A stretch of 49,668 nt of DNA, from positions 1 to 49,668 of the forward strand of contig NZ_JPUF01000025.1 of NCBI RefSeq assembly GCF_014737315.1. Direction: 5' to 3'. Below, in pieces: positions 45,701-49,668 of the stretch. Numbering within the stretch: the first letter of the stretch is position 1; every line of letters starts with the position of its first letter. Position numbers and translations under genes: made by a program. A model generated the notes under the pieces. That model was given only the letters and a program-made list of their open reading frames with translations. It was not told the origin of the DNA and searched no databases. The stretch comes from Treponema zioleckii (lineage in GTDB: Bacteria; Spirochaetota; Spirochaetia; Treponematales; Treponemataceae).

Positions 45701-48700
45701 GAAGCTCTGCGGCGAAGACCGACAGAAACTCGGAGAGCGAGGGATATATTTCCGAGCTTTTCGGCATCTACGGGAATTTCCTTGCGGAGGAACTTTCTGA
45801 CAGGGACACAAGAAAATATGTGGCCTACGAGATGAGCCTAAGGAACTCGCAGCTTCTCCTCAGAAAAGAGACTTCCGACTCCCTCTCCGCGCTGGCGGAC
45901 CTCGCAAGAATCTCTGGCGGCGAGTGGGACAGGGCCGAGGAGCGGCTCCGCGCGCAGCAGAACGCATGGCAGAGAAATTTCCTCAAAAGGTACGGGAAGG
46001 AAAACGGCGAGTGGCAGGACAGCTATGAGGAATTCCTTCGCGAAAAGCAGGAATGGGTGACAGGCATGTATATGGCCGCCGCCTCGGACACTGCCGTGCC
46101 GGACGGGGCTTCAGAGGCGGAGAGTGCCATAGCCCGCGTGAGCGCAAGGAAGGAGAGCGGAAAGTCTTCCCTGAAAGCTGATTTTGACATTTCGGAAATA
46201 CTTGGTAGCCTCCTCGGCGGGACCCGGCTTACGGAGCTCGCGGCGGATTTTGATTCCGCGGGGAAGCTCATCGGAAGCCTCCGCGGTGCCGTCGGCGCAA
46301 GAGCCATAGGCGGGAGCTGCGAAAAGGAACTGTATGCCGCCCGCGATGCGATGAACGGTGTGACGGCCAGGATGGAGGAGACCGCCTCAAGGCTCGCCGC
46401 GCTCACGGCGGTGGAGAACCTTGAGAGAAGGCGGGCCGAGGCCGGGGAGTCCGTGGACGGGGCCAACGAATATGTGGAATCCTCCATAAGGGCGATTGCC
46501 GAGAGCGACGGCTACGCCGTGAAGGACGGGAGCATAAGCCGAAAGGCCGTCGTGGACTCGACTTTCTGGAAGACAATATATGAGACTCAGACCGTGAGAG
46601 GCTACGAGCGGTTCAGGACCGCGGCCCCTGTGTTCAGCCTGTCGCTTGGCTCGATGCTCGGCATGACGGCAAGGAGCCTGACTGCGGCGCTGGCCCTTGC
46701 GGACGAGGAGCTCCGGCTGTGGAGAGAGAGGATTTTCGGTGACGGTGACGGCATTATATACGCCACTTCCGGCACGGACGGAAAGACGAGGGACACTGGC
46801 CTCGGCTTCACTTTCGGAGGAGAGTTCGGGGAGCACCTGGGCGAGCGCGGGGAGCTGGTGGAGAACCCCGACACGTCAAGGAGCAAGGAGAGCAACGTTA
46901 AGCGCGCCGGAAAGGGCGCCATCGCGCAGACGATGCTGGACTTCGACTGGAACAACGCGCGGAGGGAGAGCGGCTGGGCGGAGCTTTCCAAGCCTTCCTG
47001 GGACAAAAAACTGTGGTCGGGAACTGGCCCGTTCGGGTTCGAGCCGCCGTCGGTGCGCACGGTTGCGACGGTGGCCGCAGCCGTGGCGGCCTCTGTGGCT
47101 ACGGCGGGCGCTGCGAGCGGCGTTGCGGGTGTGCTCGCCTCTGCAGCGATAAGCTCCGGAATCACGATGGGCAACGAGCTGGCCTTTGCTACGCTGGATC
47201 TTGTTGGCGGGTATAAAACAGCCTATGATATAGGGAAGTCTCTTGCCGTCTCGGCGGCCACGAACATTCTAGGCGGGGCTTCCGGCGTGGCCGGCCATGC
47301 GGCGAAGGGCATCGCCGGGGTAGGTGGCGTGGCCCTCAGGACAGGCATATCGTCCGCAAGCTCTGTATTGACCAAGGCCACCGGCAGCTTCATCTCTTCC
47401 GGGGGAGACTGGAAGGCTGTGAAGTCTGACCTCAACTCGTTCTCGGACTGGGGCGGCATAATCGCGAGCACCGCGGGTGCCGCGGTGACGAACTCGCTGG
47501 GGGAAATGAGCCTCGGAACGGGCAATATCAAGGTCACGGGCTTTAACTCCGCACAGATAGGCGAAATCTCAAGCCTCAACGGACTTTTGGGAGGCATTGC
47601 CTCCAGCGCGGTCAGCTACGGCCTCACGGGAAGCGCTACGCTCAACGTAGCCCGTCTCGGCGGAAGCGGGGTGCTGGAACTTACCCTCGGGAAGGACGGC
47701 GTGTCGTCACGGCTCGGTACCGGCGGAACGGACGTAAGCCTGGGAACTCTCAGGGCCTCCGTGGCGGGGGCCGGGAACCTGCGCGAGAACTGGCAGATAA
47801 ACTCCGTCGCGGACTCGCAGTCTGTCGCGAGCGCGATGAGGAGCCTGTACGGATTCGGAGACACTGCCCAGAAGCAGCTTCTGGACGACCTCACCTCGAA
47901 GAAGGCCGTCCTCCACACTGGCGGCACCGACGGCACCGCGGAGACGAGGCTCTCCGGCGGGGTCAGACATGTATATCTTTCCTCAGAGACCGCTTCGGAC
48001 TGGGCCAAGGCCGGCATAGCCCTCGGACACGAGGCGTACCGCAACGGCGTTTACGACGGTGAGGCGGGGCAGCTTGCCGAGACGGTGAGCGCGGTGTTGG
48101 GACATTCGGAATTTGTACGGAGATTAAGCCAAGATATTGCATATAAGAATATTACAGAAAATATATTATCCTCTAATGAACAGCTTCGTAAGGATGTTTT
48201 ATTTTATGAACACTACATGGATGCTCTTCGTTCTGGAGACAATTCATCTGTATTGCAATCTGTAGGTGAAATTGCTTGTAATGTGATTAAAAACTATGAA
48301 ATATCGGGCGATTATTGGTATTTGAAGAAAAATGGCCAATTGATAGACGATTATTGTTATGACAGAATTTCATATGAAGATAATCGCGAAACTAGATATT
48401 TTACCACAGTGAAAAAAGATTTGATGGATAGCGAATTGGCATTTGCTAGAATGTTTCCTGATATTTTTTCCGAATTACCAGAGTCGTCTGCTTTCTCAAA
48501 AGGAAATATTGATTCCTATATATCAAATGCACAAAATTTTTTAAATGGTATCGAGACAGCTATAGATGGACTTAAAAATACTGGGCTAGATAAACTTCTA
48601 AATTTTAATGAGACTAACAAAGTTATTTCACATATTGAGACAGAAAAAAATAAACTCTCAACAACAAAAGATTTTATGGAGTCTCTTTATAATAAATATA

Positions 48701-49191
48701 AAAAAGATTTCGAAGAGACTAACATAAATCCTTTGAGTATTGAAACAATGGAATATGCCAAAATTAATTATTTATCTACTTACTTAGAACAGCTTATGAA
48801 AAGTCATAAATCTTTTTTGAATACAAGATTATTAATAATGAATAAAGAAGTTTGTAGCATAAAAGATTGTGTTGCAGGCCTAAGGAATGTTGCAAAAGAT
48901 ATAGAAAAAGACAGATTTGATTTTGTTGATTTATCTCTTGTAGAGGGCTTCAGAAAAGATTTTAACATTAAAAATGGTAGTTATATTCTATCAGTGAATA
49001 CAGGAAATTATTTCTTTACTCCTGCAAGAGTTAGATTTTTTGATTTTGTTTCTGGAAGGGGGATTGAAAGTAAATATACTCCAAATTCCCAAAAAATAGA
49101 TTTCAATTTTTTTACAGAAAATTTTAGCTTTAATTATGGATATAGTTTTGCAGAAAATAAGCATAGCATATCTTATAAGCAAAAATTTTAA
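39763..49191 (+). CDS. Giant exported protein, putative polymorphic toxin
   Basis: A 3142-residue protein of about 350 kDa. It has an N-terminal signal peptide (hydrophobic run to APAQ, about 1-25), then about 2300 residues mostly of charged helices and coiled coil. A core with AQTMLDFDWNNARRESGW at 2388-2405 follows, then a small-residue hydrophobic stretch (about 2432-2530) that could enter membranes, and a Gly/Ser-rich beta-like region. A GHEAYRNGVYDGEAGQ motif lies at about 2755-2770. At residue about 2783 the DNA turns from strongly GC-rich to AT-rich and the last 360 residues look unrelated: this is the likely toxic tip, of unknown type. Plan and scale recall the very large spirochaete proteins grouped as TIGR04388, but membership is not verified. 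AAAGGAC lies 12 bp before the ATG. Confidence 0.8.
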   Translation: MKELLRKLGATITLCIYITAMAPAQVLTDKMGAGKARLDHYIDRAEKEKDGRAWEELVAEGVLEAVRAWERENAYLKENAPEMYEKERESALTYYETLKTKRYVEWAIERYSAERESRALSGLKAELREAARDFGTAGYDLQEASRIEGDWAKRAEAIINDYIGEQETENFLSMPEITARLEDTGLDDGWMRSFAEETRNLTDERIRAESRMLSKKEGSRLVVNFLRDKDSLRASGTEKAAATIARDISERTSRENSESMESVFAELKKNIEGRTDGDVPAGELLKKFEDSFGRGIAKWEDAELEFLSDRAEWEKNAGEAFAEGHESWEKAFEELRSKRQEWETEISDKIAELSRLAAEKNSEFEKEIKSSLDAYAAELKTNSEVQQQIFSTYKNIYDTLRTALATSKKGIESIVATWGSKYNGVYSYWKTEDTDSEDSYLCHLVSGTATVNVATAEDDKRKIKDSIKAYLIKERDMLIREYEAAVAEAKDQAGEKEKKLNARLEEYENTAELSGISGYHHINPNMDENQLIRILGSRYVPRNILSAYREYKESLSKCEALAKYSDMGETLADYTERAIALVDNDGDKAEAEKVHSGIEQLVSSIKTETILSGNGNFVYEKEPKIAFYTLVDWYTQTINYARELDETQNSLMKFMGGIQDSGTPTELDLEITRAECLKMRASEEYEIAKAVNLYAERADASRESKDETNARLAESVLAYENAFAAYEETASKLTSYSNEIEKAKSEISLAERKLSSRQAELERLKTEYESMEAADDSSDTKIIGSMLKSYLGRFESLVKQQQEAESGLSYSESKNEEAGEYTLIKDAEEREAESVRSRISAAQSVASKLSGVEDGRFTEMLASELQDILSDELLKKQYEAAIELGAKIDSLKNDSACSPEYRQFYREIYISEIKSILEYATCLYRERLNGLLDSAETNALPETQMSYMEKVRAVLLIAPEKNKALLDEIDSYLCVDAESERKSLLKKWADEGNTGILSIMNEAYEFENAEQQKAFGYLEGLCARNTALQNEFDEKRKIFFDRGAEHNAGKIIAGYNTAKEKIRKLIEENNNSRKSSRHGYEDVIDYISSLYADGKNLSRTGLRALEKYIDAYLWAEAVRYVHSGTDEDETKKRYDQILSELTAGENADGEMSVSDKKYIESRFLEYALQELSANRTVWAQKLTECRFVESGVYAGETEMANARELLKNVDSQLFSLDANSVRECAKFFSGADSAVLYDNDGKKKESFLKAEDDLLSLIKTLNAYATMFVARQEGDSGKGKIAKQAEIEKAAKELAAARKEYDAGLDKLAAAGENYNHHVESINRQYGELESLRLSKRIAQAVHDFATSVYFEDIGKNSDEEYVTPKEALSKASYALRKAENAVETLKKLRNEYETAGAFAEKKETDEYITAEKEYYHSLVLEHEMYKILNGARENLNVAESEVLADYEKISGGSEYERNPDERNSEKISDGLRYDENSAASRLVEISVEEGVPRYRLNYWVEKIPVYRDETQEVTESYEYIDDDGDTCTGQRTVEKTVSVFDHYDYKLKEYDTDRRNDGETEKNWYENLSLSTKNVTLPEVKRSVGTEEIHKFILRIGENPEYLKKVTLAAYYLLAKSAEAKTIDNKDGKCFKDPYSRAWTAGGGRDGHSIDFVGYYRTYRDEALREAYESVMAGGTGMEDTALYLLARQGKNIIAGMVRAGYEENLLKSVACGKLARKMERIEDNETWFKPFFGGYTTARGKFARELKRDASSERSYSSGEAQKSLSGLETAIRNYKDAVSKKDSALSVYNNILYGSATAPDKDIDGKSARDSIVRTMKEKGSALLENELSVVLGRIDGTKKFKDVFVALDEMKKNTALSMSEAKVALSKKAVADHSLLEDNAMAFRTLAEKTLTIDDESRSLLRKYAMLAGDTTLSLAERASASAEYDRIYSGILSTADEDSNVLFDAAKKAFSGESYNSQKLYGALEANYAGYFAAGSSAAKTDRNSESEGYISELFGIYGNFLAEELSDRDTRKYVAYEMSLRNSQLLLRKETSDSLSALADLARISGGEWDRAEERLRAQQNAWQRNFLKRYGKENGEWQDSYEEFLREKQEWVTGMYMAAASDTAVPDGASEAESAIARVSARKESGKSSLKADFDISEILGSLLGGTRLTELAADFDSAGKLIGSLRGAVGARAIGGSCEKELYAARDAMNGVTARMEETASRLAALTAVENLERRRAEAGESVDGANEYVESSIRAIAESDGYAVKDGSISRKAVVDSTFWKTIYETQTVRGYERFRTAAPVFSLSLGSMLGMTARSLTAALALADEELRLWRERIFGDGDGIIYATSGTDGKTRDTGLGFTFGGEFGEHLGERGELVENPDTSRSKESNVKRAGKGAIAQTMLDFDWNNARRESGWAELSKPSWDKKLWSGTGPFGFEPPSVRTVATVAAAVAASVATAGAASGVAGVLASAAISSGITMGNELAFATLDLVGGYKTAYDIGKSLAVSAATNILGGASGVAGHAAKGIAGVGGVALRTGISSASSVLTKATGSFISSGGDWKAVKSDLNSFSDWGGIIASTAGAAVTNSLGEMSLGTGNIKVTGFNSAQIGEISSLNGLLGGIASSAVSYGLTGSATLNVARLGGSGVLELTLGKDGVSSRLGTGGTDVSLGTLRASVAGAGNLRENWQINSVADSQSVASAMRSLYGFGDTAQKQLLDDLTSKKAVLHTGGTDGTAETRLSGGVRHVYLSSETASDWAKAGIALGHEAYRNGVYDGEAGQLAETVSAVLGHSEFVRRLSQDIAYKNITENILSSNEQLRKDVLFYEHYMDALRSGDNSSVLQSVGEIACNVIKNYEISGDYWYLKKNGQLIDDYCYDRISYEDNRETRYFTTVKKDLMDSELAFARMFPDIFSELPESSAFSKGNIDSYISNAQNFLNGIETAIDGLKNTGLDKLLNFNETNKVISHIETEKNKLSTTKDFMESLYNKYKKDFEETNINPLSIETMEYAKINYLSTYLEQLMKSHKSFLNTRLLIMNKEVCSIKDCVAGLRNVAKDIEKDRFDFVDLSLVEGFRKDFNIKNGSYILSVNTGNYFFTPARVRFFDFVSGRGIESKYTPNSQKIDFNFFTENFSFNYGYSFAENKHSISYKQKF
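46924..47010 (+). repeat. 87-bp anchor shared with the orphan cassette at 12501-12587
   Basis: Identical to 12501-12587 at 84 of 87 positions; the changes are mostly third-codon or otherwise conservative, and both copies are read in the same frame. Both copies diverge right after the DKK codons. Confidence 0.9.
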
Positions 49192-49203
49192 GCAGAGGTA
49201 CGT

Positions 49204-49668
49204 ATGAAAAAACTGTTTGGTGTTGTGTTGTTGGTGTTAGGAGCGTGTGTGTTTGCACAGGCTTTGACTCGTGTTGAGTTTTTTGAGAAGGTAAAAGAAA
49301 ACTTTGAAATTGAGAATTATGAGAAAGTTTTAACCCTTTCGGACACGATGCTGCTGCAGAAAATGTCAAAAACTCAGGAGGCGGAGATAGATTATGTAAA
49401 AGCTCAGGCATATTATATGCTTAATAGATTTGATTTGGCTCTTGAATATGCGGAAAAAAGTCTTGCGATTCAAAAAAAATCTCCAGATGTTTACGATTTA
49501 AAAGGTCAGATTTTTATTGCCCTGTATAAAAAAAACGATGATTCGGAGAATTTAAAGAAAGCCATTGTGGCTTTTGATGAAAGTTTAAAAATTAACCAAC
49601 GATTTTTGGGAAGCCACTTATATCGGGGGCTTGCAAGATATTATTTATTTTCGAGTCAGTATTCAGAG
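49204..49668 (+). CDS. TPR-like lipoprotein (partial), candidate immunity protein
   Basis: Runs off the window end after 155 codons. The signal peptide ends VLGAC-VFAQA, so either a lipoprotein (Cys15) or a secreted form. The mature part consists of TPR-type helices: YVKAQAYYMLNRFDLALEYA, DVYDLKGQIFIAL and KKAIVAFDESLKIN. AGAGG precedes the ATG, 12 bp behind the giant gene. Its place and type (exported helical-repeat protein after a toxin tip) mirror the ankyrin lipoprotein at 11677, so it is a good candidate for cognate immunity. The end of the protein lies outside the window. Confidence 0.8.
   Translation, partial: MKKLFGVVLLVLGACVFAQALTRVEFFEKVKENFEIENYEKVLTLSDTMLLQKMSKTQEAEIDYVKAQAYYMLNRFDLALEYAEKSLAIQKKSPDVYDLKGQIFIALYKKNDDSENLKKAIVAFDESLKINQRFLGSHLYRGLARYYLFSSQYSE

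Noticed and set aside
39763-49191. Many 60-250 codon frames antisense to or in other frames of the giant gene
   Set aside because: They are expected in long GC-rich coding sequence and lack ribosome-binding sites and recognisable domains.
39621-49668. Diversity-generating retroelement feeding the giant gene
   Set aside because: No reverse transcriptase and no adenine-biased template repeat were seen; the shared 87-bp segment differs at three sites with no A-specific pattern.

Overview
The window looks like chromosome from a host-associated Treponema (Spirochaetota). Pointers are a fused aroDE gene, a long type III glutamine synthetase, a short PfkA-type phosphofructokinase of the kind seen in spirochaetes, a def-fmt-PASTA cluster, several c-di-GMP proteins, and kduI, which suggests use of pectin-derived uronates. 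This is judged from protein features only; no database was searched and no species is claimed.

Layout. 1-9 kb: aroDE, rpiA and an HD-GYP sensor, an exported protein of unknown function (minus strand), kduI and a membrane GGDEF protein. 8.8-13.1 kb is accessory: an AAA-ATPase-like/PD-(D/E)XK protein, a lipoprotein, then a run of broken toxin-immunity modules. 13.2-17.4 kb: glnN behind a structured leader, an HdeD-like membrane protein, three tRNAs (Ser-UGA, Ser-GCU, Arg-GCG) and a small SRP RNA. 17.4-20 kb (minus): an M48 peptidase operon. 20-29.5 kb: a second GGDEF protein, purD, two large proteins of unknown role (minus), a beta-CASP metallo-beta-lactamase protein, an SH3-like exported protein and a 54-residue membrane peptide. 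29.6-37.6 kb (minus): an Mrp-hisD-NusG_II-Gx operon, pfk, and def-fmt-PASTA. 37.6-38.8 kb is a long non-coding stretch with palindromic repeats, an exact nine-copy 23-bp tandem array and a leader-like region. 38.9-49.7 kb: an HU-like/DUF4469-type protein, a 3142-residue exported protein, and the start of a TPR lipoprotein.

The most interesting system links the last region to 11.4-13.1 kb. The giant protein has the build of a polymorphic toxin: signal peptide, very long helical/coiled-coil stalk, GC-rich conserved C-terminal core, then an abrupt change to an AT-rich C-terminal tip of about 360 residues, followed 12 bp later by a repeat-protein lipoprotein that would be its immunity candidate. 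An 87-bp piece of the giant gene's core recurs almost unchanged 34 kb away, in frame, behind a ribosome-binding site and directly upstream of a small gene whose ATG overlaps its stop. Beside it lies a toxin-tip-like fragment whose stop overlaps the start of an ankyrin lipoprotein. A 91-bp repeat covering the end of the ankyrin gene and the next junction occurs twice. This is what a reservoir of displaced toxin tips and immunity genes would look like, with the conserved core as the recombination anchor.

Short mobile repeats are also common: two inverted copies of a 131-132 bp palindromic MITE-like element, a 15-bp tail motif found upstream of four plus-strand units, REP-like hairpins, and an 88-bp repeat pair rich in perfect palindromes.
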